Source: RPQJ01 sp963793005
GTDB lineage: Bacteria; Pseudomonadota; Gammaproteobacteria; Steroidobacterales; Steroidobacteraceae
Direction: 5' to 3'
DNA: 64,000 nucleotides
Assembly (NCBI GenBank): GCA_963793005.1
Contig: CAWBYP010000002.1
Span: 992,001 to 1,056,000 of the forward strand
Shown here: in pieces, positions 42,467 to 51,410 of the stretch
How positions within the stretch are numbered: the first letter of the stretch is position 1
How the letters are laid out: each line of letters starts with the position of its first letter
Notes under the pieces: generated by a model
Seen by the model: the letters and a program-made list of their open reading frames with translations, nothing else
What the model was told of the DNA's origin: nothing
Database searches by the model: none
Position numbers and translations under genes: made by a program

Positions 42467-42498
42467 ACTGTGCCCGCGAAAGCGGGCACAGTTGTTTT
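42467..42498 (+). terminator. Rho-independent terminator after the Lys/Ala peptide gene
   Basis: Perfect 11-base-pair stem ACTGTGCCCGC/GCGGGCACAGT around a GAAA tetraloop (42478-42481), followed by TGTTTT. It closes the peptide transcript 18 bases before rpiA, so rpiA needs its own start or readthrough. Confidence 0.92.
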
Positions 42499-42515
42499 GG
42501 GGGGAGGCAAAGACG

Positions 42516-43181
42516 ATGGCGCAGGATCTCCAGAAGCAGCGCGCGGCGGAAGCGGCGCTCGAGTTCGTCGGCGACGACGCGGTGGTCGGCGTCGGCACGG
42601 GTTCGACGGTCAACTTCTTCATCGACGCCCTCGCCCCGCTCAGGGACAGGATCGCGGGCGCGGTCTCCAGCTCGGAAGCCAGCACGAAGCGGCTTCGAGC
42701 CCTCGGCATCGAAGTGCTCGACCTGAACGACGCCGGCGAGCTCGGCGTGTACGTGGACGGGGCCGACGAGGCGACCCGCTCGCTCGAACTGGTCAAGGGC
42801 GGCGGCGGCGCACTGACCCGGGAGAAGATCGTCGCGGCCGCTTCCCGCCGGTTCGTCTGCATCGTGGACGAGAGGAAAGTGGTTGACCGGCTCGGCCGCT
42901 TCCCGCTTCCGGTCGAGGTCATACCGATGGCGCGCTCGCTGGTGGCGAGGGAACTTGCACGCCTGGGCGGCAGGCCGATGCTCCGCGAGGGCTTCGTTAC
43001 CGACAACGGCAACCACATCCTGGACGTGCACGGACTCGACATTGCCGACCCGGCAGCGCTCGAAACCGAGCTGAACCAGGTTCCTGGCGTGGTGACGGTG
43101 GGCCTGTTCGCGCGCCGACCCGCAGATATCCTGCTGGTCGGCACGGCCGAAGGTGTCGTAACGTTGGCACGTGAGGCCTGA
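42516..43181 (+). CDS. rpiA: RpiA, ribose-5-phosphate isomerase A
   Basis: Interconverts ribose-5-phosphate and ribulose-5-phosphate. 221 residues. Signatures: VVGVGTGSTVNFFIDAL near residue 25, SSSEAST, the VDGADEATRSLELVKGGGGALTREK active-site region with the catalytic Asp/Glu/Lys, and GNHILDV. GGGGGAGG precedes the ATG at 42516; the reading from 42492 would start within the terminator. It overlaps glcD by 11 bases. Confidence 0.95.
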   Translation: MAQDLQKQRAAEAALEFVGDDAVVGVGTGSTVNFFIDALAPLRDRIAGAVSSSEASTKRLRALGIEVLDLNDAGELGVYVDGADEATRSLELVKGGGGALTREKIVAAASRRFVCIVDERKVVDRLGRFPLPVEVIPMARSLVARELARLGGRPMLREGFVTDNGNHILDVHGLDIADPAALETELNQVPGVVTVGLFARRPADILLVGTAEGVVTLAREA

Positions 43182-44628
43182 CACGACGCTGATCCGCCAA
43201 CTCCGGGCTGCACTCGGCCCGGACGCCGTCCTCTCGGCACCCGAATCCTGTGTCGCATTCGAATGCGACGCGCTCGCCACCCACCGGCTCACACCCGACC
43301 TCGTCGTGCTGCCCGGCAGTGTGGATGAGGTGCTCGCCGTGCTGCGGATCGCTGCCCGCGGCGGCGTTCCGGTCGTGGCGCGGGGCGCCGGCACTGGCCT
43401 GTCCGGGGGCGCGCTACCGGTCGAAGGCAGCATCCTGCTGGTGTTGTCGCGACTGGACCGTATTCTTGAAGTCGATGCCGGACGGCGCCTCGCACGGGTC
43501 CAGCCCGGCGTCACCAACCTCTCGATCTCGGACGCCGCGGCCCCGCACGGGCTCTTCTACGCGCCGGACCCGTCGTCGCAACTCGCATGCACCATCGGCG
43601 GCAACGTCGCGGAGAATTCCGGTGGCGTCCACTGCCTCAAGTACGGCCTGACGGTCCACAACCTGCTCGAGCTGGTGGTCGCGACCTGGGACGGGGAACT
43701 CATCACGGTCGGCTCACCGCTGGGTGAAGCGCCGGGACTTTCGCTGTTGCCGCTGCTGACGGGTTCCGAGGGCATGCTCGGCATCGTCGTCGAAGCAACG
43801 GTCCGGCTGGTGCCGCTGCCAGAGCGCGTCGAACTGGTCATGGCGTCGTTCGACGATGTCGCGCGCTGCGCCGAAGCGGTCGGGACCGTCATCGCGTCCG
43901 GCATCGTGCCGGCCGGTCTGGAGATGATGGATGGACCCGCGCTGAGGGCAGCCGAGGCGTTCGCGCATTGCGGCTACCCGCCGCAAGCCGCGGCCATCCT
44001 GCTATGCGAACTCGACGGTCTCGAGCACGACGTCCGGGCGCAGCTGGACACCGTCACGGACCTGCTCACCCGTTGCGGCGCCACCAGCGCGCGGGTCGCG
44101 GTGGACGCGGCGGAGCGGGCGCGCATGTGGTCCGGCCGCAAGTCGGCATTCCCGGCCGTCGGCCGCCTGGCCGCCGACTACTACTGCATGGACGGCACCA
44201 TCCCTCGCCGCCACCTCGCGAACGTCCTCGGGCGCATCGCGCAGATGTCGTCGGAAGCGGGCTTGTCGGTCGCGAACGTCTTCCATGCCGGAGACGGCAA
44301 CCTGCACCCGCTGATACTGTTCGACGCCGGGCGTCCCGGCGAGCTCAGTCGAGCCGAGCGGCTCGGGGCCGACATCCTGGAGCTGTGCGTCGCCGTTGGC
44401 GGCACCGTCACCGGCGAGCACGGCGTCGGCGTCGAGAAGCTCGGTCCGATGTGCACGCAGTTCGGATCGGCGGAGCTCGAGGTCTTCCACGCGATCAAGC
44501 GCGTGTTCGATCCCGAGGGCCGCCTGAACCCGGGCAAGGCGGTGCCGACGCTTGCACGCTGCGCCGACTACGGGGCGATGCGGGTGCACGGCGGCAAGCT
44601 GCCCCACTCACACCTGCCACGCTTCTGA
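43171..44628 (+). CDS. glcD: GlcD, glycolate oxidase FAD subunit
   Basis: 485 residues. PCMH-type FAD domain followed by a C-terminal oxidase domain: VVARGAGTGLSGGALP (FAD loop), PDPSSQLACTIGGNVAENSGGVHCLKYG, and the C-terminal FHAGDGNLHPLILFD plus GGTVTGEHGVGVEKL are the flavoprotein dehydrogenase landmarks. GTG start within the rpiA end. With glcE and glcF it forms the glycolate dehydrogenase complex that oxidises glycolate to glyoxylate and feeds electrons to the quinone pool. D-lactate is an alternative substrate for this family. Confidence 0.93.
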   Translation: MRPDTTLIRQLRAALGPDAVLSAPESCVAFECDALATHRLTPDLVVLPGSVDEVLAVLRIAARGGVPVVARGAGTGLSGGALPVEGSILLVLSRLDRILEVDAGRRLARVQPGVTNLSISDAAAPHGLFYAPDPSSQLACTIGGNVAENSGGVHCLKYGLTVHNLLELVVATWDGELITVGSPLGEAPGLSLLPLLTGSEGMLGIVVEATVRLVPLPERVELVMASFDDVARCAEAVGTVIASGIVPAGLEMMDGPALRAAEAFAHCGYPPQAAAILLCELDGLEHDVRAQLDTVTDLLTRCGATSARVAVDAAERARMWSGRKSAFPAVGRLAADYYCMDGTIPRRHLANVLGRIAQMSSEAGLSVANVFHAGDGNLHPLILFDAGRPGELSRAERLGADILELCVAVGGTVTGEHGVGVEKLGPMCTQFGSAELEVFHAIKRVFDPEGRLNPGKAVPTLARCADYGAMRVHGGKLPHSHLPRF

Positions 44629-44631
44629 ACG

Positions 44632-45690
44632 ATGGCTGACCACGACGCCACGACGGAACTCACCGAGCAAGTGCGCGAGGCGACCGCACGCGGAACGCCG
44701 CTGCGGATCGTCGGCGGTGACACAAAGCGCTTCCTCGGGCGGCATGCGCCAGCCGCAGACCTGCACACGACCAGCCATGCGGGCATCGTTTCTTACGATC
44801 CGGCAGAGCTGGTGATCACCGCGCGGGCCGGCACGCCGCTGTGCGTAGTCGAGGCAACGCTGGCCGCGCAGGAGCAGCGCCTGCCGTTCGAGCCGCCGTC
44901 TTTCGGCGAGTCGGCCACCATAGGCGGGGCAGTCGCCTGCGGCCTGGCCGGGCCGGCCCGGGTCGCCTTCGGCCCGCTGCGGGACTACGTACTCGGTATC
45001 CGGGTGCTGACCGGCGACGGGCGAGTGCTGCGCTTCGGTGGCGAAGTCATCAAGAACGTCGCGGGCTACGACGTCGCACGCAGCATGGCTGGCGCATTCG
45101 GCACGCTCGGCGTCCTGCTCGACGTCTCGCTGAAGGTGCTGCCGTGCCCGCCGGCGTCGCGGACGCTGTCGCTCGAGCGCAACGCCGAGGACGCCCTGGT
45201 GGAACTCGGGCGACTCGCCGGCACGGCCATGCCGCTCACGGCAAGCTGCTGGTGCGCCGGATTGCTGGCGCTGCGCTTCGAGGGAACCGAGCGCACGCTC
45301 GATGACGTGCAGCGACGCATCGGCGGCACGCCGGTGGACGATGGCGCCGGATTGTGGCGATCGATTCGCGAGCACACGCATCCTTTTTTCGCGACCCGCG
45401 TGCCGCTGTGGCGCCTTCACGTGCCCGCTGCAGCGTCCGCGCTGCTGATGAGGGCGCAGCCGCTCATCGAGTGGAACGGGCTGCAGCGATGGTATGCGCT
45501 CGAATCGGGCCACGTCTTCGACGCAGCCGCGGTCGCCGGCGGATACGCGACACTTTTTCGGCACGATGGCGCCGCCGACACGGTCTTCACGCGACCGGCC
45601 GAGGCATCGATGCGCCTGCATGGTTCGCTGAAGAGGATTTTCGATCCCGCCGGCATCCTGAATCGCGGCCGCATGTACGCGGACGTCTAG
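44632..45690 (+). CDS. glcE: GlcE, glycolate oxidase FAD-binding subunit
   Basis: 352 residues. A second, shorter FAD-binding protein: RIVGGDTKRFLGRHAP, ITARAGTPLCVVEATLAAQEQRLPFEPP, FGESATIGGAVACGLAGPAR and the ending GSLKRIFDPAGILNRGRMY. It lacks the FHAGDGNLHP zinc/substrate site of GlcD, as GlcE proteins do. It lies four bases from glcD and from glcF. Confidence 0.92.
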   Translation: MADHDATTELTEQVREATARGTPLRIVGGDTKRFLGRHAPAADLHTTSHAGIVSYDPAELVITARAGTPLCVVEATLAAQEQRLPFEPPSFGESATIGGAVACGLAGPARVAFGPLRDYVLGIRVLTGDGRVLRFGGEVIKNVAGYDVARSMAGAFGTLGVLLDVSLKVLPCPPASRTLSLERNAEDALVELGRLAGTAMPLTASCWCAGLLALRFEGTERTLDDVQRRIGGTPVDDGAGLWRSIREHTHPFFATRVPLWRLHVPAAASALLMRAQPLIEWNGLQRWYALESGHVFDAAAVAGGYATLFRHDGAADTVFTRPAEASMRLHGSLKRIFDPAGILNRGRMYADV

Positions 45691-45694
45691 CACG

Positions 45695-47038
45695 ATGTAC
45701 TCGAGACCATCAGGCGCACTCGAAGGTACCGCGCGTGGTCGCGAGGCCCAGGACCTGCTTCGCGCCTGCGTACACTGCGGGTTCTGCCTGCCTGCCTGCC
45801 CCACCTACCGCATCCTCGGCAACGAGCTGGACAGTCCTCGCGGGCGTATCTACCTCGTGAAGCAGCTCATCGAGGGTGGGCCCGCCGGCAAGGAGACGCT
45901 GGCGCACCTTGATCGCTGCCTGACTTGTCGCGCCTGCGAGACGGCCTGCCCATCCGGCGTGCAGTACGGCCGCATCATCGACCTGGGTCGCGAACTGGCC
46001 GAGGAACGCATCGGTCGCCCGATCGGTGAGCGCGCCCTGCGGTTCACGATGGCGGCGATACTCGGGCGACGCCGGGTATTCGAGTCGCTGCTGCGCGTCG
46101 GCAGCTGGATGCGGCCGCTGCTGCCGGCGTCGATGCGCGCCAGGCTGCCCCGCGGTAAACGGGACGACTGGCCATCTCCTGCGGTCGGCACTTCCGGGCC
46201 GATCGTCACGCCACCGGCGACAGCGCAGGCTGCCAGGCAGTTCCATCCGGGCGACGGTCGCACCAGTCGCCGCGTGATTCTGCTCGAAGGCTGCGTGCAG
46301 CCGGGGCTCGCGCCCGCGATCAACGCGGCAGCCTCCAGGGTGCTCGAGCGGCTCGGCATCGCGACGGTCCGCGCGCGCGGCGAGGTCTGCTGCGGCGCGC
46401 TGAGTCACCACCTGGGGCGCACGCAGGCAGCACTCGACCAGGCGAGACGCAATATCGAGGCCTGTGCAGAGCTGCTCGATGCCGGTGCCGAATGCGTGCT
46501 CAGCACGGCCAGTGCCTGTGGCCTGATGGTCAAGGACTACGACCGGCTGCTGGCCGATGACCCGTCATTCGCGGAGCAGGCGCGCCGGGTCGCCGATGCA
46601 ACTCGCGACCTGAGCGAGCTGATCGAACCCGCCGACCTGCAACGCGCCGGGCTGGCACCGGGCGCCGGCGCATCGGTTGCCTGGCAGTCGCCCTGCACTC
46701 TGCAGCACGGGCAGCACAACATCGGACTCGTGGAAGCCCTGCTGGTCGCCGCCGGTTACCGGCTCACCCCGGTGGGCAACGCGACACTCTGCTGCGGCTC
46801 GGCCGGAACCTACTCGGTGCTGCAGCCTGCAATGTCCAGCGAACTCCGCAAGCGCAAGCTCGAGTCGCTGATGGCGGGTGTGCCCGAGGTAATTGCGACG
46901 GCCAACATCGGTTGCCTCATGCACCTGCAGGAAACGAGCAGCGTACCGGTCAGGCACTGGATCGAACTCGTCGACGCGGCGTTCGCGGGCCGCGTCACTT
47001 TCGAGTCTTGTCCTGGCGTGCACCCGGGCGAAACCTGA
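45695..47038 (+). CDS. glcF: GlcF, glycolate oxidase iron-sulfur subunit
   Basis: 447 residues. Two [4Fe-4S] ferredoxin motifs: Cys25, 28, 31, 35 (CVHCGFCLPACPTY) and Cys75, 78, 81, 85 (CLTCRACETACPSG). Two CCG domains follow: EVCCGALSHH near 233 and LCCGSAGTYS near 367. These mark the heterodisulfide-reductase-like electron-transfer subunit. Its last 44 bases overlap the convergent end of the next minus-strand gene. Confidence 0.94.
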   Translation: MYSRPSGALEGTARGREAQDLLRACVHCGFCLPACPTYRILGNELDSPRGRIYLVKQLIEGGPAGKETLAHLDRCLTCRACETACPSGVQYGRIIDLGRELAEERIGRPIGERALRFTMAAILGRRRVFESLLRVGSWMRPLLPASMRARLPRGKRDDWPSPAVGTSGPIVTPPATAQAARQFHPGDGRTSRRVILLEGCVQPGLAPAINAAASRVLERLGIATVRARGEVCCGALSHHLGRTQAALDQARRNIEACAELLDAGAECVLSTASACGLMVKDYDRLLADDPSFAEQARRVADATRDLSELIEPADLQRAGLAPGAGASVAWQSPCTLQHGQHNIGLVEALLVAAGYRLTPVGNATLCCGSAGTYSVLQPAMSSELRKRKLESLMAGVPEVIATANIGCLMHLQETSSVPVRHWIELVDAAFAGRVTFESCPGVHPGET

Positions 47039-47468
47039 TTCCGGGCAATCGCCGCCACGCCAGCACGAGGCACCAGGCGCCGAAAGCCGCGAAGAGGATG
47101 ATCATGAAAACGTCATTCCCATCCGGTCGGCGCGCCGAAAGGATCGCAAAGGCCATCAGCCCGGCCATTGCCAGCAGACCTGTGCCGAGGGCGGCCCACC
47201 CAGCGCGGGAGAACAGCATGCCGTTGCGGTCCGGCCTGTTGAATGCGAGGCGGTATCCGGCCTGGGCACAGAATCCGCCGAGCACGAGCAGGATCAGCGC
47301 GATGATCACCGTCGAACTCGTCAGGTGACGCCGCGCTTCCGGCTGGGTCGCGTAGGTGAAGATACCGCCCGCGAGCACGGCCGCCAGCGCCAGCGCCGCC
47401 ACCAGCACCGCGACTCCAATGACGCGCACCCAGGCCGACGTGACAGGCTGCAGGTACATGCCGTTCAT
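46995..47468 (-). CDS. Small inner membrane protein, unknown function
   Basis: 157 residues with four hydrophobic segments (about 12-35, 50-70, 85-107, 115-133) and a basic C-terminus (RRLPGIRFRPGARQDKTRK). The ATG at 47468 overlaps the VOC gene stop (ATGA). Its 3' end overlaps glcF on the opposite strand by 44 bases. I do not recognise a family. Confidence 0.65.
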   Translation of the reverse strand: MNGMYLQPVTSAWVRVIGVAVLVAALALAAVLAGGIFTYATQPEARRHLTSSTVIIALILLVLGGFCAQAGYRLAFNRPDRNGMLFSRAGWAALGTGLLAMAGLMAFAILSARRPDGNDVFMIILFAAFGAWCLVLAWRRLPGIRFRPGARQDKTRK

Positions 47469-47851
47469 TGCCCGCGCGGCGGCTCCCAGAGCTCGACCTT
47501 GTTGCCCTCGGGATCCATAAGCCATGCGAACTTTCCGTACTCGGATTCCTCGGTCTTCTCGAGGACGTTGCATCCTTCGTCACGCAGCATTGCAACCAGG
47601 GCATGCAGGTCGGCGACACGATAATTGACCATGAATGGCGCCTTGCTGGGGGCGAAATAGTCACCCGCAGCATCGCCGATGTTCCAGATCGTCGTTCCCG
47701 CGACTGGATTGCCATCGTCGCCGGCCCATGAAAATGCCGCGCCGCCCCAGGGCTGGACGTCGATGCCAAGGTGTTTCGCGTACCAGGCCCGCAGCATCGC
47801 GGGATCCCGCGCGTGGAAGAAGATCCCGCCGATACCGGTGACTCTCTTCAT
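47465..47851 (-). CDS. VOC-family protein (glyoxalase/bleomycin-resistance fold)
   Basis: 128 residues, one VOC module made of two beta-alpha-beta-beta-beta repeats: GIGGIFFHARDPAMLRAWYAKHLGID and the second-half YGKFAWLMDPEGNKVELWEP ending, where the Glu is a usual metal ligand. The first metal ligand position reads FHARD, giving a His. The substrate is unknown. The ATG at 47851 follows AGGTGG at a good distance; a GTG nine bases earlier is possible. Confidence 0.85.
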   Translation of the reverse strand: MKRVTGIGGIFFHARDPAMLRAWYAKHLGIDVQPWGGAAFSWAGDDGNPVAGTTIWNIGDAAGDYFAPSKAPFMVNYRVADLHALVAMLRDEGCNVLEKTEESEYGKFAWLMDPEGNKVELWEPPRGQ

Positions 47852-48004
47852 GTGTACCACCTTTGTCCTGGCGCTACCTGACTGCCATTGCCTGACGAGC
47901 CGCTACCCGTCGTACTTCTTGTGAGCGGTGCCTGCCGACGAGTGATAGCCGCGACGACTAAGACTGTGCCACTGGCGGCGGCACGCCTGAGAACGCGTCC
48001 GAAA

Positions 48005-48601
48005 TCACCGGCCTTCGACCGCCGCGCGCTTGAACGCCTGGTGATTTCCCGGCGACCAGGTCTTGCCGCCGTCTTCGGTGTATTCCATCTTCGACTCGAA
48101 GCTGTCTCTCGAGACGTTGTACCGCGTAAATCTCAACTGGCCCACGCCGCCGGACGATGTCTTGAACTCCTGCGTTGTTCGAACCTCCTGCCCGAGCGCG
48201 CCGCTCATGATCCACAGCCTCCCGTCCGCGCCGACCGACACCATCTCGATCAGCTTCTTGGTCGCATTTACGTAGAACAGGATCGCCGAGACCTGCTCGA
48301 GTTCCGCGATCCTGCTCGTGCCCGATACGACGCGATCGGGGATGACCCAGTCGAACTCGTACGTACCGGTAACGGTCTTCGCTGTCGAACCGTCCGGGTC
48401 CAGGAACTGCGTCGTGACATCCCACAGTCCGATGGAACTGCGCAGCTGCTCGACCGAGTCCCGGAGCGCAGGGTCATCTTCGGTCGACTGCGCTGCCACA
48501 GGTCCAATCCACGACAAAAGGCCGAGGACCAGGCCGGATAACCACAATGAAAGCAGTTGCCTGCGAACCGTGCTGCCTGCATGTCGCCCGGGAAAATCTT
48601 T
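48005..48601 (-). CDS. Secreted protein, DUF1579-like
   Basis: 198 residues from the TTG at 48601, which has GGGAGG eight bases upstream; no ATG gives a better start, and a longer reading overlaps the upstream gene. The N-terminal RRQLLSLWLSGLVLGLLSWIGPVAAQ is a signal peptide. The mature part has IGLWDVTTQFLDPDGSTAKTVTGTYEFDW and RVVSGTSRI, the pattern of lipocalin-like DUF1579 proteins. It ends with GGKTWSPGNHQAFKR. Function unknown. It lies seven bases after the DUF4287 gene. Confidence 0.7.
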   Translation of the reverse strand, partial: KDFPGRHAGSTVRRQLLSLWLSGLVLGLLSWIGPVAAQSTEDDPALRDSVEQLRSSIGLWDVTTQFLDPDGSTAKTVTGTYEFDWVIPDRVVSGTSRIAELEQVSAILFYVNATKKLIEMVSVGADGRLWIMSGALGQEVRTTQEFKTSSGGVGQLRFTRYNVSRDSFESKMEYTEDGGKTWSPGNHQAFKRAAVEGR

Positions 48602-48608
48602 CAAACTG

Positions 48609-49181
48609 TCATCCTCCCGACTGTGTGAATGCCACCTTGATCCAGGCAATCAACTCAGCGTCCACGTCCCTGGCGTCCGCAAGCTTGACCTTATAGCTGC
48701 ACATCTGCCCTGCGGGCAGTTCCTGCAGCCGGTCCGTGGCCTTCAAACCTTTGGCGTTGATCCCCACCTCGACCCTGGTATTGGTCGCTGGCCCGATCAT
48801 CGCGAACTGTTTCCTGCGCCGGTAACTGACGTAAGTCTTCTTGGGCGCCTCCTCGAAGTCGCCGAACTTCCCCATCGCCACCATCAACTTGTCGTGGATC
48901 GGGCGCAACGCCGCCTTGGGGCCAGTATAGAGCGCATCGAGCACCTGGTCGGACGGGAGCTGCTTCGCTTTACCCTGGCCGTCGGTGGCTCGCACGACAT
49001 GAACCAGCATGTTGGCGTCGCCATGCCCCATTCCGAGCTTCGTCTTGAGCATCGCAACGAGTTCGCCATGTCTGGTGAGTCCGCTGCCTTTCACAATCGC
49101 TGTCAGTTCTTCGAGCGACTTGCCGGTACGCTTCGAGATGTTGGCCAGCTGGGTGGCCGCCGCCATGTCGAGATTGGTCAT
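48609..49181 (-). CDS. DUF4287 plus DUF5655 domain protein
   Basis: 190 residues. The N-terminal half has ISKRTGKSLEELTAIVKGSGL and VAMLKTKLGMGHGDANMLVH, the helical DUF4287 module. The C-terminal half has LYTGPKAALRPIHDKLMVAMGKFGDFEEAPKKTYVSYRRRKQFAMI, the DUF5655 module. The ATG at 49181 lies behind GGGGGCAAC. Neither domain has a firm function, and no catalytic residues are evident. Confidence 0.82.
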   Translation of the reverse strand: MTNLDMAAATQLANISKRTGKSLEELTAIVKGSGLTRHGELVAMLKTKLGMGHGDANMLVHVVRATDGQGKAKQLPSDQVLDALYTGPKAALRPIHDKLMVAMGKFGDFEEAPKKTYVSYRRRKQFAMIGPATNTRVEVGINAKGLKATDRLQELPAGQMCSYKVKLADARDVDAELIAWIKVAFTQSGG

Positions 49182-49321
49182 TGTTGCCCCCGGGGAGAAC
49201 TGTCGACAGAGCCCGATTCTAGCGCTCACTCACCACGACTCGCGGCAGATCCGTCCGCCGGGTGCAGTGCAGCATGCGGTCGACTCCGGATACCAGTCCC
49301 GGCCGCGATGCGATGCGACCG

Positions 49322-49819
49322 CTAACGCTGATGACTCGACCTGGCCTTCAGCGCCGCCATCCGCGCGAGACTTTCCTTGGGCCAGTGCTCCGATGCCTTG
49401 TAGTACACGGGCACCGCTGGCGTGCCTGCCGGCAGCACCACCCACGGTTGCTTGGACTCGGTGAAGATGTGGATGTCCGGCGGAAGGCGATCCGGATCAT
49501 CGAGCGTCCCGACCCGAACGAAGCGCAACGCGTCACCAGCGCCAGCATAGTTGCTCCAGAGCGCGACGTGGCAGCGCGGACAGCGGGCGATACGCTGGCC
49601 CTTGCCGCTGTTCGACGGCGTGTCGATGATCTCGGGCTCACCATGGAGCAACTGGACCCGCTCGGACTCGATCAGGGCGTTCAGTGCGAAGGACGCCCCG
49701 GTTTCGCGCTGGCACCAGCGGCAATGACAGCAGTGCACGATCAGCGGCTTCGACGACATGCGATATCGCACATGACGACAGGTACATCCACCTTCGTGCA
49801 GATCGAATGTTTCGCTCAT
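49322..49819 (-). CDS. GFA-family (CENP-V/GFA) zinc protein, copy 1
   Basis: 165 residues. Zinc-binding Mss4-like fold: GGCTCRHVRY, HCCHCRWCQRETGASFALNALI, and RCPRCHVALWS carry the Cys ligands of the two sites seen in glutathione-dependent formaldehyde-activating enzyme-like proteins. Formaldehyde activation itself is doubtful for most members. The ATG at 49819 begins MSETFDLHEGG. A second GFA gene lies 40 bases upstream. Confidence 0.85.
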   Translation of the reverse strand: MSETFDLHEGGCTCRHVRYRMSSKPLIVHCCHCRWCQRETGASFALNALIESERVQLLHGEPEIIDTPSNSGKGQRIARCPRCHVALWSNYAGAGDALRFVRVGTLDDPDRLPPDIHIFTESKQPWVVLPAGTPAVPVYYKASEHWPKESLARMAALKARSSHQR

Positions 49820-49859
49820 GTAACCTCGCCTGTGCCACGCACGACGTAGTGGCCTAGGT

Positions 49860-50255
49860 TCAGACTGGTTTCTCCATGGCGAGCGCCGACCAGACGGGGA
49901 ACTCTTCGCGGAACGCCACACCGGTTGATTTCAGGTCATGCGGGCTCATCACGCAGGCGACAGCCATATGAACTTCACCGGGCCACTTGCTGGACCGAAA
50001 AAACAGTCTCGTGCCGCACTTCGTACAGAATCCCCTTTCCGACTCGGCGCTGGATCGATACCAGCTAAGCAGTTCCTCGCCTCGCTCTATACGAAACTGA
50101 TCGGCCTTGACGCCGACCCAGCAGACGGCAGGCGCGCCGTGTGCACGCCGGCAGGACTCGCACACGCAATCGGCAACGAAGGCTGGCGGTCCGAAGAACG
50201 AAAACCGAAGCGAGCCGCACATGCAGGCCCCGTCGTATTCCTTGCTGGGTGGCAT
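49860..50255 (-). CDS. GFA-family (CENP-V/GFA) zinc protein, copy 2
   Basis: 131 residues. Cys ligands in GACMCGSLRF, DCVCESCRRAHGAPAVCWVGV and FCTKCGTRLFFRS. It is diverged from the neighbouring copy (different spacing and no long C-terminus), so the two are not a recent duplication. It ends ...VWSALAMEKP. Function unknown beyond the fold. Confidence 0.85.
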   Translation of the reverse strand: MPPSKEYDGACMCGSLRFSFFGPPAFVADCVCESCRRAHGAPAVCWVGVKADQFRIERGEELLSWYRSSAESERGFCTKCGTRLFFRSSKWPGEVHMAVACVMSPHDLKSTGVAFREEFPVWSALAMEKPV

Positions 50256-50388
50256 TCGCGTGTTTCCCTCGTGGTCGCACTACGGCCCCGGCCGGCCGCC
50301 GATCCAGACTATCGTCAATCTGCGCTGGAGCGCGTGCGGCACGGACTTGAGGCCGTCCCACAGGGCGATCCGTCGTCATGTGCCAGGG

Positions 50389-50823
50389 TCAACGCAGCTC
50401 CTTTCGGATCACAATTTTCAAGCCCGACCAGACGTCGCTGACGGCGCAGACCTTGACGTCAACGAGCCCTAGTGGCAGCGCAACAGAGCGAATGGTGTCC
50501 TCGGTGACGTCAGTCGGCACTTTCGATGCTTTCTTCGGCCATGACACCCACACGGCGGTATCCGGCCTCATTCGGCCGCGCAGCTGCCTCAGCCTGCTCT
50601 CCAGCGCCGATCGCCTGTACACGAACATGTGGATCAGATCGACCTTCTGCGAGAGCCTCGCTGCGAAGATCACTCCCTCCGGAACCGCCGCCAACATCTG
50701 CCGGTAGTCGCCCGGCGGATCGACGAGCAGCACGCATGTCCCCACGCCGATGCCCAGCTTCCTGGCAAGCGGGGTGCCAGAGTAGCCTGGCGTTCGAGAT
50801 GCCATCCGGCCTGTCGTTCGCAT
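50389..50823 (-). CDS. DUF3052 family protein
   Basis: 144 residues. The landmarks are PGYSGTPLARKLGI, the central VWVSWPKKASKVPTDVTEDTIRSVALPLGLVDVKVCAVSDVWSGLKIVIRKELR, together almost the whole DUF3052 domain. Function unknown. The ATG at 50823 (GGAG ten bases upstream) or the in-frame ATG six codons later could be used; the second is closer to the common family start. Confidence 0.82.
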   Translation of the reverse strand: MRTTGRMASRTPGYSGTPLARKLGIGVGTCVLLVDPPGDYRQMLAAVPEGVIFAARLSQKVDLIHMFVYRRSALESRLRQLRGRMRPDTAVWVSWPKKASKVPTDVTEDTIRSVALPLGLVDVKVCAVSDVWSGLKIVIRKELR

Positions 50824-50959
50824 GAAATTCAGCTCCAGGTTCGTCCACGCCTGCTCGCGCCTGGTCCAGGGTGTTGCTGCACGAGGGCCAGGGACGCTAG
50901 CGCGCTCAAGGCAGCAATGGCGGCAATAGCGCGCATGCCGCGACTCCTGGCGCTTGAGT

Positions 50960-51265
50960 TCACTGTCGCCGTTCTATCTTATCCCGCGCAAACGCTCTCG
51001 TGATGAGCCAAATGAGGCTCACGGCAAGGCCCGCGACGCCGATCGGCAGGGTCACGACGCTGAACCAGACCGCCAGCCCCAATGCATACAGTTGGCCTCC
51101 GATGTCGACGCCAAGCACCACGCAAGCATGCTTCGACCCTTCATTCAGGGTGCAACCGTTGGCACTGGCGATTGTTGCTGCCAGCAGCGACACGAGGACC
51201 GGGAACACCCCGATCAATATCGAGGCTCCACAGGCAGTCAACGGTCCTGAATAACGTTTATTCAC
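50960..51265 (-). CDS. Small membrane protein, unknown function
   Basis: 101 residues from a GTG at 51265 with GGGGGA upstream. Two hydrophobic segments (about 12-35 and 65-88) flank a loop with two cysteines (GCTLNEGSKHACVVLG). The ending RAFARDKIERRQ is basic. I do not recognise the family. Confidence 0.55.
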   Translation of the reverse strand: MNKRYSGPLTACGASILIGVFPVLVSLLAATIASANGCTLNEGSKHACVVLGVDIGGQLYALGLAVWFSVVTLPIGVAGLAVSLIWLITRAFARDKIERRQ

Positions 51266-51376
51266 TTCGTCCCCCGGAAGGTGCCTCTCCGATCCCGCTA
51301 CCGTTCGCACCAGCAGGCAGTGCAGATACTACAGCGCACGACTGAACAGAACCCGCCGCCGATCCAGGGCCGCAAA

Positions 51377-51402
51377 CGAAAAGGCCCGCTTGCGCGGGCC
51401 TT
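51377..51402 (-). terminator. Rho-independent terminator after tRNA-Gln
   Basis: On the minus strand AAGGCCCGC GCAA GCGGGCCTT forms a nine-base-pair stem with a four-base loop, followed by TTTTCGTTT. It lies nine bases beyond the 3' end of the tRNA and probably ends the rplM-rpsI-tRNA transcript. Confidence 0.85.
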
Positions 51403-51410
51403 CAGGTGAG

